Notes: generated from the letters alone by a model not told the origin. A stretch of 64,000 nt of DNA from Bifidobacterium pullorum subsp. saeculare (GCF_016899725.1 NZ_JACLYU010000001.1:186001-250000), one strand, 5' to 3'. Counted from the stretch's first letter, positions 1 through 8,852 are shown. Made by a program: numbers and translations.

Positions 1-1
1 C

Positions 2-937
2 ACGGCTCTGATGGCCGCGTGCATCGACGGGCATCGGGATCGTTTCGGGGTCGGGTCGATCTGCCGGGTCCTGTCCGCGGCCCTGGACTGCGGGTTCCTC
101 ACGCCGCGAGGCTGCCGCCGGTTCAAGAGCAGGCCGGTAAGCCGCGTGGTCGCGCGTCACGAGGCTCTGGCGCGCGGCATCATGCAGATCCGCTCGGACT
201 TCTTCATGGCCGTGTGCGGGTACGGGAAGATGCGCGCCCGGCTGCTGGCGCGGGGATGGACGGGGATCGGCCGTGACCAGGTCGCGCGGATCGTGCGCGG
301 ACTGGGCGTCCGGGGTGTGCGCCGCGGACGCGCGCCCGCGGCCGCCCGGCCCGCCAAGGGCGCGGGCGGCAGGCCCGGCCTGGTGGAGCGCGGGTTCCGG
401 GCGTGCGCGCCGGACCGGCTGCATGTGGCCGGCATCGCCTACGCGCGCATGGCCGGCGGCCGGTTCGCGTATGCGGCGTTCGTCGCCGACGTGTACGCGC
501 GTCGTATCGTCGGCTGGGCGTGCGCCGCGAGCATGAACACGGAGGAGCTGCCCCTGCGGGCGTTGGAACGGGCGGTCTCCTGGGCGTCGAGGCGCGGCGG
601 CGCCCGGGGGCTCGTGCGCCACGGCGGCCACGGCGCCCTGTACATCGGCACGGTGTGCGCCACCAGGGTGATGGAGTACGGGATGCTCCCGTCCACGGGC
701 ATGGTCGGCGACTCGTGCGACAACGCCATGGCCGAATCCGTCGACGGCGCGTACAGGACCGAGCTCGTCTGGCGCGGCAGGCCCTTCCGCAGTCTGGACG
801 GGCTGGAACTGGCCGCGTTCCAGTGGGTCTCGTGGTGGAACACGAAGCGGCTCCACCAGTCCCTGGGCTACAAGACACCACAGCAGGTCGAGAACGAGTA
901 CTATGAACACCAGGCAGCACAAGCTGCCTCACTATAA
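2..937 (+). pseudogene. IS3-family transposase OrfB with mutated DDE triad, 5' end outside the window
   Basis: The frame is open from the first bases and runs about 310 residues, so the N-terminus is probably outside the window. It has the IS3 OrfB layout: an HTH_21-like region, then an rve integrase core. Normally the first catalytic Asp lies in a WVADITYV-like motif; here it reads HVAGIAYA. The second Asp normally lies in HSD(R/H)G(S/A)QY; here it reads HGGHGALY. The Glu region (GDSCDNAMAES) is intact. Two of the three metal ligands are therefore glycine, so I infer the enzyme is inactive although the frame is unbroken. The C-terminus (WWNTKRLHQSLGYKTPQQVE) is typical of the family. Confidence 0.8.
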
Positions 938-942
938 GGGCG

Positions 943-964
943 GAACAAAAACCAGGCCAGTTCA
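943..964 (+). repeat. Right terminal inverted repeat of the IS3 element
   Basis: Positions 943-964 end in CCAGTTCA. The reverse complement starts TGAACTGGCC, matching the TGA-start style of IS3-family ends. The partner repeat lies outside the window. Confidence 0.55.
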
Positions 965-2020
965 TAACGTTGTGACGCACATATGTGCCAAATCCACCTC
1001 TTCATTAGAGATATCGACCATGGATTGGCGCCAGGAGCCGATATAGCGATCCAACGCCTCGATGATTTTTGCGGATTCCGTGTCGGCTTCAAGAACCTTT
1101 GCATCGGCGCTGCGGAAGTTTTCCACAGCCATGGACCACTTCAGAGTGGATTTGTTCCCGCCGACGCGTAGATAGTACTTAGATAAATATTTCAACATAC
1201 ACTCCCAGGTAGGGACGGTATTCCAGATTCCGGTCGTACCATTTGGGATATAATCTCTTCCAACTTTACCCTGTGCGCGCAATTCATCGAAACGCTGTTC
1301 TAAATGCCAGATGAGGTCAATGGCATCCATCTGGGTGTAATCTGTCCCCTGATTAATTTCGCTGCCGCCGGCTGACGGTTGCCTGACGTAGGATACTGCT
1401 TCCATCTTGCCTGAATAGGCAACTCGGTCCAGATCCCAACCTTGGTTCTTGTAGTTACTGATTTCGGTGAACTGGTCGTATACCCAGTTATCCGGAATTG
1501 GGAATCCCGGATTGCCCGAGAATTCTGTCGACATATCCGATACGAAGGCCACGCCAGCCTGTCCGGCATTGATGACGCGGCTGCAGATATTGCGCGAAGC
1601 GTAGATGCCGACCTTGTACCCTCCGCCAAGATTTGCCAGTATGGACTTGAAATACGGCAGGATAGTGCTGGTCACCTGGTCGTCGGTGGCATCGAAGTCC
1701 ACGGCGAAGTAAATGTGAGTGGGCGGAATGCCCAGACGTTCGGCTGCCTCACGCGCGGCCTTGGCATGGGCGGCTCCGTTCGCCGGTGTGAAATGCTCCA
1801 GCTTCGTGGAATACTCCTGGAAGATCGGGTAGAATTTCATGCCGCCCTTGGTGATGCGCTCCAACTCGCCGGGGCGGATCGCCTTGAAGTAGTCCTTGGG
1901 ATCCAGCGATTCCCGGTTCGGCTCGGTCAGATAGCGGCCGACAATCTGGTAGCCGTCGGCTTTCAGCGTTGCCAGTCGTTCGTCGGTGATCTCGAAGCGC
2001 GTGTCGCAGTCGGTCGAACA
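962..2020 (-). pseudogene. DUF1906 (glycoside-hydrolase-like) protein remnant, truncated at both ends
   Basis: The frame encodes a DUF1906/Rv2525c-like domain: near its start CSTDCDTRFEITDERL, then GYQIVGRYLTEPNR, GMKFYPIFQEY and HIYFAVDFDATDDQ, followed by a C-terminal extension. These domains are thought to act on cell-wall glycans. No ATG, GTG or plausible TTG start precedes the domain: the frame simply stays open backwards into rarA, so the 5' end is missing. The only in-frame candidate (TTG at 1864) would cut the domain in half. At the 3' end the last native codon is at 965-967 and the TGA stop is formed by the terminal bases of the IS3 element. The DNA is visibly AT-richer than its surroundings. 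Confidence 0.7.
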
Positions 2021-2050
2021 GCTGTTCGAGCGTGCGGTAGAGTGAGGGGT
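2014..2050 (+). promoter_or_regulatory. rarA promoter with a perfect SOS (LexA) box
   Basis: Positions 2014-2029 read TCGAACAGCTGTTCGA, a perfect 16-bp palindrome matching the mycobacterial-type LexA consensus TCGAAC-N4-GTTCGA. A -10-like TAGAGT follows at 2038-2043, so the box sits where the -35 element would be. The -10 ends 7 nt before the rarA ATG (2051), which suggests a leaderless transcript. LexA repression of rarA is inferred from the box. Confidence 0.75.
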
Positions 2051-3436
2051 ATGAGCGAGGAACAGGACCTGTTCGGGGCGACGGACGCCCCCCGTGACGT
2101 GACGCGCCCGCTGGCCGTGCGCATGCGCCCAGCCACCCTGGACGAGGTGGTCGGCCAGCGCCAGGTGCTGGGGGAGGGGTCGCCCCTGCGCCGCCTCGCC
2201 AACCCCGCCTCGAAGGGCAGCCTGACGGCGCCGAGCTCCGTTATCCTGTTCGGCCCTCCCGGCGTGGGCAAGACCACGCTCGCCTACATCGTGGCCCGGC
2301 AGTCAGGCCGCGTGTTCGAGGAACTCTCCGCCGTCACCTCCGGCGTCAAAGACGTGCGCGAGGTGCTCGCCCGCGCCCACGAGCGGCTCGTCGCCAAAGG
2401 CGAGGAAACCGTCCTGTTCATCGACGAGGTGCACCGCTTCTCCAAATCCCAGCAGGACGCGCTGCTGCCCGCCGTGGAGAACCGTGACGTCACCTTCATC
2501 GGCGCCACCACCGAGAACCCCAGTTTCTCCATCATCAAACCGCTGCTCTCCCGCTCGGTCGTCGTCAAGCTCGAATCCCTGGAACCGCAGGAACTGACCG
2601 AACTGGTCACCCGGGCGCTCGCCAGTTCCCACGGGCTCAAGGGCGAGGTGAAGGCCACCGACGAGGCCGTCGCGGAGATCGTGCGCATGGCCGGCGGCGA
2701 CGGCCGCAAATCCCTGACCATCCTCGAGGCCGCGGCCGGCGCCGTCACCGGTGACAAGGCGCGCGCCAAGGGCGCCCGCCGCCCGACGATCACGCCCGAG
2801 GTCGTCTCCACCGTCATGGACGTGGCCACCGTGCGCTACGACAAGGACGGCGACGACCACTACGACGTGATCTCCGCGTTCATCAAGTCGATGCGCGGCT
2901 CCGACCCGGACGCCACCGTCCACTACCTGGCCCGCATGATCCGCGCGGGGGAGGACCCCCGCTTCATCGCCCGGCGCATCATGATCGCCGCTGCCGAGGA
3001 GGTCGGCATGGCCGCCCCGCAGATCCTGCAGGTCACGGTCGCCGCCGCCCAGGCCGTGGCCCTGGTCGGCATGCCCGAGGCGCGCATCATCCTGTCGGAG
3101 GCGGCGCTCGCCGTCGCCACCGCGCCCAAGTCCAACGCCAGCTACCTGGCCATCAACCAGGCGTTGGCGGACGTGGACGCCGGCCATATCGGCGCGGTGC
3201 CGCTGCACCTGAGGAACGCCCCCACCAAGCTCATGAAGGAATGGGGCAACCACGAGGGCTACAAGTACGCGCACGACTGGCCCGGTGCCGTGGCCCCGCA
3301 GCAGTACCTGCCCGACGACCTGAAAGGCACCGAGTACTACCATCCGAACGACCGCGGCTACGAGCATGAGGTGGGCCAGCGCCTGGCGCGCATCCGGCCG
3401 ATCCTGCACGCCGGGGACGAGCATGCCGGCAGGTGA
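2051..3436 (+). CDS. rarA: Replication-associated recombination protein RarA (MgsA-type AAA+ ATPase)
   Basis: The 461-residue product is a clamp-loader-like AAA+ ATPase that acts at stalled replication forks. Walker A is GPPGVGKTT near residue 75, Walker B is VLFIDEVHRF near 125, and sensor 1 is GATTENPSF. The C-terminal MgsA region contains DPDATVHYLARMIRAGEDP. The ATG at 2051 is chosen because the protein then begins MSEEQDLFGATD, the usual RarA N-terminus; the longer open frame upstream runs antisense through the DUF1906 remnant. The start lies just after a -10 box and a perfect SOS box, so I infer DNA-damage induction. It ends before the MFS gene on the same strand. Confidence 0.93.
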   Translation: MSEEQDLFGATDAPRDVTRPLAVRMRPATLDEVVGQRQVLGEGSPLRRLANPASKGSLTAPSSVILFGPPGVGKTTLAYIVARQSGRVFEELSAVTSGVKDVREVLARAHERLVAKGEETVLFIDEVHRFSKSQQDALLPAVENRDVTFIGATTENPSFSIIKPLLSRSVVVKLESLEPQELTELVTRALASSHGLKGEVKATDEAVAEIVRMAGGDGRKSLTILEAAAGAVTGDKARAKGARRPTITPEVVSTVMDVATVRYDKDGDDHYDVISAFIKSMRGSDPDATVHYLARMIRAGEDPRFIARRIMIAAAEEVGMAAPQILQVTVAAAQAVALVGMPEARIILSEAALAVATAPKSNASYLAINQALADVDAGHIGAVPLHLRNAPTKLMKEWGNHEGYKYAHDWPGAVAPQQYLPDDLKGTEYYHPNDRGYEHEVGQRLARIRPILHAGDEHAGR

Positions 3437-3534
3437 GCCGGCGCGGCCTGGTTTGTCCAGCCACGGCGACTACAGTTCCAAGCCGGCCGTCATCGCACGG
3501 CCCACGACGAACCAGTAGGAAACGGAACCCACCC

Positions 3535-5031
3535 ATGCCTGGCACCACTCCCGCAACCCCAGGACGCCCCGGCGTCCCGGCCGACGACCGCATCCCTGCC
3601 AAACTCATCGGCGCCATCGTCGCCGTCGGCGCCCTCTCCTTCATCGGCATCCTCACCGAAACCGTGATGACGGTGCTCTTCCCCGAACTCATGCGCGAGT
3701 TCGGCGTGGACACGGCCACCGTGCAATGGGTGACCACCATCTACCTGCTCACCGTGGCCGCAACCATGCCGGTCTCTTCCTTCCTCAAGCGCCGCTTCCG
3801 GCTCAAGTCGCTGTTCCTGGCGGCCGTGGCCCTGGCCATCGCCGGCTCGGCCATCATGATCGTGGCACCGGCGTTCCCGCTGCTCATCGTGGCGCGCGTG
3901 ATCCAGGGCATGGGTTCGGGCATCGCCACCCCGCTTATGATGAACATTATCCTCGAACAGTCGCCGCGTTCGAAGATCGGGCGACTCATGGGCGTCGGCT
4001 CCCTCGTCATCACCGTGGCCCCGGCCATCGGCCCCACCGTCGGCGGCGCCGTGACCAGCGTGCTGCCGTGGCGGGCCATCTACGTCATCGTCGTCCCCAT
4101 CGTGCTGGTGGCCTGCGTGGTCGGCTGCAAATGCATCGAACAGAAAAGCCCCACCGAGGCCGCCTACCTCGACCCGCTGCAGCTCGGTGCCATCGTGCTC
4201 GCGCTCGTCGGCATGGTGCTGGGCCTCAACCAAGCCGGCGTGGCCGTGAGCGCCGCCGTGGCCGGCCATCCCTCGCGCACCGCCACCGCCGTGGCCATCG
4301 CCGCGTTCGCGGTCGGCGTGGCCGCGCTCGTTGGCTTCGCCCTGCTCACCAAGCGCGCGTTCTCGCCGTTGCTGCGCCTGGGGATCCTGCGCGACCCGGT
4401 GGTGCTGTTGCATCTGGTGGCCTACCTCATCATGCCGATCGTGTCCATCGGCTTCGGCTACGTGGTCACTAACGTGGCCCAGCTGGCCTTGGGCGCCAAC
4501 GCCTTCCTCGCCGGCGCGCTCGTGCTGCCCGGCGCGCTCATCGGCGCCGTGTGCGCGCCCATCGGCGGCTGGCTGTACGACCGCTTCGGCGCCACGCTGC
4601 CGGTGCTCGTCCCCTTTGCCGTGGCCACGCTCGGCCCGGTGCTGCTTGCCGTGTTCGCGCTGGACCTGACGCCCGCCACGCTCGCCGTGTTCTACTTCAT
4701 CTTCGGCTTCAGCTTCGCGATGGGCAACGCCAACGTGATGACCAGCGCGCTGAGCGAGCTGCCGCACGAGCTCACCCCGGACGGCAACGCCATCTTCAAC
4801 ACCTCGCTGCAGTTCGGCGGCGCCGCGGGCACCGCCCTGTTCTCCACGCTCATCGCCATCGCCCAGGCCGGCCACGGCGCGGAGGGCAGCCCCGAATTCA
4901 TGCATGCCACGGCCGTGGGCGGCCAGTGGACCTTCGTCACCATGGTGGTGATCTGCGTGGTCAGCTGGGTGGCGCTGTGCTGCGCGTTCCGCCTGCGCGC
5001 CCGCCGCCGGGCCGCGACTCGCGCCATGTGA
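3535..5031 (+). CDS. MFS drug/proton antiporter, DHA2 (EmrB/QacA) type
   Basis: The 498-residue membrane protein has a short hydrophilic Pro-rich N-terminus (about 25 residues) and then roughly 14 hydrophobic segments, the count expected for the DHA2 family. Typical features are QWVTTIYLLTVAATMPVSSFL in TM2, the loop ending in RRFRLKSLF, and a motif-C-like stretch (GPTVGGAV) in TM5. The start at 3535 has AGGAAACGGA upstream; the longer open frame overlapping the rarA stop lacks such a signal. The likely role is multidrug efflux, but the substrate cannot be read from the sequence. The C-terminus is Arg-rich and cytoplasmic. Confidence 0.85.
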   Translation: MPGTTPATPGRPGVPADDRIPAKLIGAIVAVGALSFIGILTETVMTVLFPELMREFGVDTATVQWVTTIYLLTVAATMPVSSFLKRRFRLKSLFLAAVALAIAGSAIMIVAPAFPLLIVARVIQGMGSGIATPLMMNIILEQSPRSKIGRLMGVGSLVITVAPAIGPTVGGAVTSVLPWRAIYVIVVPIVLVACVVGCKCIEQKSPTEAAYLDPLQLGAIVLALVGMVLGLNQAGVAVSAAVAGHPSRTATAVAIAAFAVGVAALVGFALLTKRAFSPLLRLGILRDPVVLLHLVAYLIMPIVSIGFGYVVTNVAQLALGANAFLAGALVLPGALIGAVCAPIGGWLYDRFGATLPVLVPFAVATLGPVLLAVFALDLTPATLAVFYFIFGFSFAMGNANVMTSALSELPHELTPDGNAIFNTSLQFGGAAGTALFSTLIAIAQAGHGAEGSPEFMHATAVGGQWTFVTMVVICVVSWVALCCAFRLRARRRAATRAM

Positions 5032-5058
5032 GGCGACGACGGGCGAAGGCGCCGCGCG

Positions 5059-5427
5059 TCAGTAGCCGTGGGCGTGCAGATAGTCGTCGTCGAAGCCGAA
5101 GTAATGGCCGATCTCATGGATGACGGTTCTGCGGATCTGCTCCACCATTTGCGCGCGCGTGGCGCAGATCCGCTCATGCGGCCCTTGGAAGATGGTGATG
5201 ACATCCGGCATCACGCCGCCGTAGCCGGTGGTGCGTTGCGGCAGCGGCACGCCCTCGTACAGGCCGAGCAGTTCGCTTCCGCCGCAGGCCAGGGTGCCCA
5301 GCTCGCGCGCGGTGGGCTCGGGGGCGACGGCCACGCCCACGTTGTCGAGTACGCCGCGGAAACGTTCCGGGATGCCGGCCAGCGCCTTCTCCACCGTGCC
5401 GGCGAACTCGTCCTCGGTCATCTTCAT
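5059..5427 (-). CDS. Small zincin-like metallopeptidase family protein
   Basis: The 122-residue protein carries the zinc-binding HExxH motif as VIHEIGHYFGFDDDYL close to the C-terminus, preceded by QIRRTVIHE. This is the arrangement of the short minimal-zincin family (DUF1025/PF06262). The N-terminus MKMTEDEFAGTVEKALAGIPERF is also typical. The start overlaps the stop of the upstream membrane-protein gene by ATGA, so the two are translationally coupled. No substrate is known for this family. It has no signal peptide and is probably cytoplasmic. Confidence 0.85.
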   Translation of the reverse strand: MKMTEDEFAGTVEKALAGIPERFRGVLDNVGVAVAPEPTARELGTLACGGSELLGLYEGVPLPQRTTGYGGVMPDVITIFQGPHERICATRAQMVEQIRRTVIHEIGHYFGFDDDYLHAHGY

Positions 5428-6383
5428 CGGGCGGACTCCAAAGCCTCGGTTCGGGCCTCGGTTTCGGTCTCAGCGCGCCTGCGGTGGGGGATGAGGCGGC
5501 TTAGCCACGTCCTGCGGCCGCGGTTCCTCACGTACAGGTAGCCGAACACGCAGAACACGAACGCGCCGATGAAGTTGACGATGAGGTCCTGCATCGTGTC
5601 GATGAGACCGATGTCGAGATAGCCGCCCAGCCCCAGGTCCCGGCCGTTGACGGCCACCTCCGTGATGCCGCGGATGGCGGTGGGGGTGTTGCCGCCGGTC
5701 GGGCCGAGCAGCACCGAGCTGATGGAGTGGACCACCGTGTCCTTCTGCATGTCGAAGCCGAAGAGCATGTCCATCGTGAATTCGAAGAACTCCCACAGCA
5801 CGCCGATCGTCATCGAGAAGCAGAACGACATCATCGCCACGTACAACGGCGACAGATGCGACTCGACCCACGCCGAGCGGTTGAGGATGTCGATGAGCGA
5901 GAATCCGATCGCGGCCGCGATGAATCCGTTCAACGTGTGCAGGATCGTATCCCAGAACGGGAAGATGACGTAGAAGGCGCTGATCTCGCCCAGGATCTCC
6001 GAGGCGAACACGAACACCAGCAGGATGATCTCCAGCACATCCGGCAGCTCCACCTGGAAGCGCACCTGCACGAAGCTGGGCGCGATGAGCATGAGCAGCG
6101 TGGCGACGCACAGCGCGACGTTCTCGTAGTTGCCGTTGAGGAACTGCAGCACCATCGTCACGATGACCAGCAGCCGCAGCGTCACATACACCACGAAGGT
6201 GCTCCGATGTTCGCGCATCTGCGCGCGCAGCTCCTCGTGGAACTCCCTGCGGCGGGCGCGGCGGTCCGCCTTGCGCTTCGCCCTCGGCGGGCGCGACGTG
6301 GCCCGCGTCGCATCGTGGGTACGCTCGGGGGAGCGGGGCGCGTCCGCGCCGGAGGAACCGGTCTGCTGCAAATCGTCCGTCAT
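5424..6383 (-). CDS. Conserved multi-pass membrane protein of unknown function
   Basis: The 319-residue protein has a charged N-terminus of about 75 residues, rich in Arg and Lys, and then about eight hydrophobic segments (for example VYVTLRLLVIVTMVLQFL and LEIILLVFVFASEILG). The C-terminal tail is basic. Between membrane segments it has acidic and aromatic residues such as WEFFEFTMDMLFG and PFWDTILHTLNGF. I do not recognise a catalytic family; a YjdF/DUF2238-like membrane protein is a loose comparison only. The ATG at 6383 is preceded by GGAAGG. The gene is coupled through ATGA to the downstream zincin gene, which suggests a shared transcript. Confidence 0.75.
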   Translation of the reverse strand: MTDDLQQTGSSGADAPRSPERTHDATRATSRPPRAKRKADRRARRREFHEELRAQMREHRSTFVVYVTLRLLVIVTMVLQFLNGNYENVALCVATLLMLIAPSFVQVRFQVELPDVLEIILLVFVFASEILGEISAFYVIFPFWDTILHTLNGFIAAAIGFSLIDILNRSAWVESHLSPLYVAMMSFCFSMTIGVLWEFFEFTMDMLFGFDMQKDTVVHSISSVLLGPTGGNTPTAIRGITEVAVNGRDLGLGGYLDIGLIDTMQDLIVNFIGAFVFCVFGYLYVRNRGRRTWLSRLIPHRRRAETETEARTEALESAR

Positions 6384-6446
6384 GGCACCTTCCTGGAAAA
6401 CGGTCGGAGGCCATCCTACCAACCGGCGGTGCCACCGGCCCTGCCC

Positions 6447-6480
6447 GGCCCTGTCCGGGCCCCGCGGCCCGGACAGGGCC
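6447..6480 (-). terminator. Perfect 15-bp GC-rich hairpin after the aldehyde dehydrogenase gene
   Basis: Arms at 6447-6461 and 6466-6480 are perfectly complementary around a 4-nt loop. The hairpin begins just past the stop of the aldehyde dehydrogenase gene and lies upstream of the next minus-strand gene. There is no clear U-tract, which is common in high-GC actinobacteria. Confidence 0.7.
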
Positions 6481-6486
6481 AACCGG

Positions 6487-7914
6487 TCAGCTGAGCTTGG
6501 CGAGCACCCGGACCAGCCGCTCCCGGAGCTTGGTGAACGGCGGGTACACCAGCCGCAGCGTGTCCGGGAACAACGGCTTGTCCACCACGGTCTTGGTGTG
6601 GCTGAACACGCGGAAGCCCTCGCGCCCGTGGTAGGCGCCCATCCCGGAGAAACCGACGCCGCCGAACGGCAGACGGCTGGAGATGAGATGGCCCAGCGGC
6701 AGGCCGTAGCCCAGCGCCCCCGAACTCGTGTCCCGCTCGAAGCGGCGGCGCACCTCGCGCGAATGCGAGAACACGTAGGCGGCGAGCGGATGGGAGCGCG
6801 CGTTGATGAACGCGATCGCCTCGTCCACATCGCGCACGATGACCACCGGCAGGATCGGGCCGAAGATCTCCTCGCCCATCACCGGCGCGTCCGGCGGCGT
6901 GCCCAGGAACACGGTGGGCGCCACATAGCGCTCGGCGCGGTCGGTCTCGCCGCCGCACACCAGCTGCCCGGCGCCTTCCATAAGCCCGGTCACCCGCTGG
7001 AAGTGACGGTCGTTGACGATGCGTGCGAAATCCGGCGACCGCCGCGGATCCTCCCCGTAGAATTCGGTGACGGCCACCGCGATGCGCCGCGCGAGCATCT
7101 CGGCCACCCCCGGCGTGGCGAGCACATAGTCCGGCGCCACGCAGGTCTGGCCGGCGTTCGTGAACTTGCCCCACGCGATGCGCCGGGCCGCGGTGTTGAG
7201 GTCCACCGTGTCGTCCACGAAGCACGGCGACTTGCCGCCGAGCTCCAGCGTCACTGGCGTCAGATGCCGCGCCGCCGCCTCCATGACGATGCGTCCGACC
7301 CGTCCGCCGCCGGTGTAGAAGATATGGTCGAAGGGCTGCTCGAGCAGGGCCGTCGTCTCCTCCGGTCCGCCCTGCACGACCGCGAAGGCCTCCGGGTCGA
7401 GGTAGTCGGCCACGAGCCGGGCGATAAGCGCCGAGGTGGCGGGGGAGAGCTCGGAGGGTTTGAGGCACACCGCGTTGCCGGCGGCGATCGCGTCCGCCAA
7501 CGGCTCCAGGCTCAGCAGCACCGGGTAGTTCCACGGCGAGATGATAAGCGCCACGCCCTTCGGCTCGTCCAGCGTCCATGCGAACGCCGGCTGGAGCAAC
7601 CAGTGCATCGGCTTGGGTTTGCGCGCCGACCAGCCGGCCATGCGCCGGCGCACGAAGCGGGCCTCGTCCATCACCAGGTCGATCTCCATAAGCAGCGTCT
7701 CCGCCGCCGGTTTGCCCAGGTCAGCCCGCACCGCGTCCTCCAGCGCGCCGCGGTTCTCGCCGAGCATGCGGCGCAGCGCGGTCAGCTGGCTGCGCCGCCA
7801 TGCCAGGGATTTGGTGCGGCCGGATGCGAAGGTGGCGCGCAGGCGCTCCGCCACCGCACGCGGGTCGGCGGCGGAGCGCGCCGCGTCCGGGGATGCCGTG
7901 GTGCCCCCGCTCAT
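6487..7914 (-). CDS. Aldehyde dehydrogenase family protein, NAD(P)+-dependent
   Basis: The 475-residue protein has the standard ALDH order: SPWNYPV (substrate/cofactor region, about 126-132), LKPSELSP (about 151-158), the NAD-binding loop YTGGGRVG (about 200), the general base in LELGGKSP (Glu224) and the nucleophile in NAGQTCVAPDY (Cys258). The length and the hydrophobic, proline-containing C-terminus resemble class 3/fatty-aldehyde-type ALDHs more than CoA-acylating ones. The gene overlaps the upstream SDR gene by ATGA, so an alcohol-to-aldehyde-to-acid relay is plausible, but the substrate is not known. A strong hairpin follows the stop. Confidence 0.88.
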   Translation of the reverse strand: MSGGTTASPDAARSAADPRAVAERLRATFASGRTKSLAWRRSQLTALRRMLGENRGALEDAVRADLGKPAAETLLMEIDLVMDEARFVRRRMAGWSARKPKPMHWLLQPAFAWTLDEPKGVALIISPWNYPVLLSLEPLADAIAAGNAVCLKPSELSPATSALIARLVADYLDPEAFAVVQGGPEETTALLEQPFDHIFYTGGGRVGRIVMEAAARHLTPVTLELGGKSPCFVDDTVDLNTAARRIAWGKFTNAGQTCVAPDYVLATPGVAEMLARRIAVAVTEFYGEDPRRSPDFARIVNDRHFQRVTGLMEGAGQLVCGGETDRAERYVAPTVFLGTPPDAPVMGEEIFGPILPVVIVRDVDEAIAFINARSHPLAAYVFSHSREVRRRFERDTSSGALGYGLPLGHLISSRLPFGGVGFSGMGAYHGREGFRVFSHTKTVVDKPLFPDTLRLVYPPFTKLRERLVRVLAKLS

Positions 7915-8783
7915 CGCGCGTCCCTCCTTCCGGTGAAATGGTCCATGCCCTCGTTGAGACCGAACAACGAGTAGATCGGGTCGGCCACCTTCGGCGGCAG
8001 CGCCGCCACCAGTCCGGCGACGGCGGCGAACGGCGGCATGATGAGCCGTTCGCGCCCCTTGGCCACCGCCTCGACGATGCGGTCCGCCACGGCCTCCTCC
8101 TTGAGGATCGGCAGCAGCAGCGGGAAGCGGGTGGTCACGCCCTCAAACATGCCGGTGTCGATGTAATAGGGGCAGACGAGCAGCGTGCGGATGGTGGAGC
8201 CGGCTTTCTTGAGCTCGCTGCGCAGCGCGTTGGTGAAGCCGACGGCCGCGAACTTGCTGGCCGCGTAGTCGGTCTGGCCGGCCACCGCGACGATGCCCGC
8301 CGCGGAGGCGACGGTGACGATGGCGGCGCGCCGGCGGCGGCGCAGCTCGGGCAGGAACGCCTTCGTGGTCCAGTACAGGCTCAGCGCGTTCACCTCGAAG
8401 GTGCGGCGGATCTGCCGTTCGGTGAGCTCCTCGAACGGGGCGCCGGAGACGATGCCGGCGTTGTTGATGAGCACGTTCACCTTGCCGAGCGCCGCAAGTG
8501 TGCGTCCGGCCGCCTCGCGCACTGCGGCGGGGTCGGTCACGTCCACGGTCAGCGCGATGGCGCGCGGCGCGCCCTGCGCGGCCGGGCCGAGCGCCTGCCG
8601 CGCCTCCTGCTCGGCCATGTCGACGGTGGTCTGCGCCGCCTGCCCGTCGATGTCCCAGACGGCGACGCGGCCGCCTTCCCTGGCGACGCGCAGGGCCATG
8701 AGCCGTCCGATGCCGCTGCCGGCGCCGGTGACGACCACCGACGCCCCCTCGAAGTAACGGTGGGTGCGTTGCTGCGTGTGCAT
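7911..8783 (-). CDS. Short-chain dehydrogenase/reductase (SDR), classical type
   Basis: The 290-residue protein has the Rossmann motif TGAGSGIG at residues 19-26, an acidic cofactor selector in VAVWDID, the NNAG motif (INNAGIVSG) and the catalytic YAASK, with Ser in the SAAGI stretch ahead of it. The C-terminal segment after the core (MPPFAAVAGLVAALPPKVADPIY) is hydrophobic and may associate with the membrane, as in retinol- or fatty-alcohol-type SDRs. AAGGAGG precedes the ATG. The stop overlaps the aldehyde dehydrogenase start, which implies a two-gene oxidation operon. The natural substrate cannot be assigned. Confidence 0.88.
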   Translation of the reverse strand: MHTQQRTHRYFEGASVVVTGAGSGIGRLMALRVAREGGRVAVWDIDGQAAQTTVDMAEQEARQALGPAAQGAPRAIALTVDVTDPAAVREAAGRTLAALGKVNVLINNAGIVSGAPFEELTERQIRRTFEVNALSLYWTTKAFLPELRRRRRAAIVTVASAAGIVAVAGQTDYAASKFAAVGFTNALRSELKKAGSTIRTLLVCPYYIDTGMFEGVTTRFPLLLPILKEEAVADRIVEAVAKGRERLIMPPFAAVAGLVAALPPKVADPIYSLFGLNEGMDHFTGRRDAR

Positions 8784-8846
8784 GGTGCCTCCTTGCGTCT
8801 CGGGCGCGCGGCGCCTTCCCCGGTGCCGTCCGTGCGGTTGGCGCCC

Positions 8847-8852
8847 ATTGTA
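8847..8852 (-). promoter_or_regulatory. Candidate -10 element for the SDR-aldehyde dehydrogenase operon
   Basis: On the minus strand positions 8852-8847 read TACAAT in an otherwise GC-rich gap, about 64 nt before the SDR start. No convincing -35 was seen. Confidence 0.45.

Larger units (their letters stand above)
1..964 (+). mobile_element. Right part of an IS3-family insertion sequence, cut by the window edge
   Basis: The segment carries the OrfB transposase frame and ends in a terminal sequence that, read inward from the right on the minus strand, begins TGAACTGGCCTGG, as expected for an IS3-family right inverted repeat. The last base I assign to the element is 964. The left end and the orfA frame lie before the window, so the target duplication cannot be checked. 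The insertion abuts the end of the DUF1906 remnant on the other strand, and the terminal TGA of the element serves as that frame's stop codon. Confidence 0.75.

Noticed and set aside
1442..2050. N-terminal extension of rarA by about 200 residues
   Set aside because: This part is antisense to the DUF1906 remnant and has no RarA homology; the promoter and ATG at 2038-2053 mark the real start.
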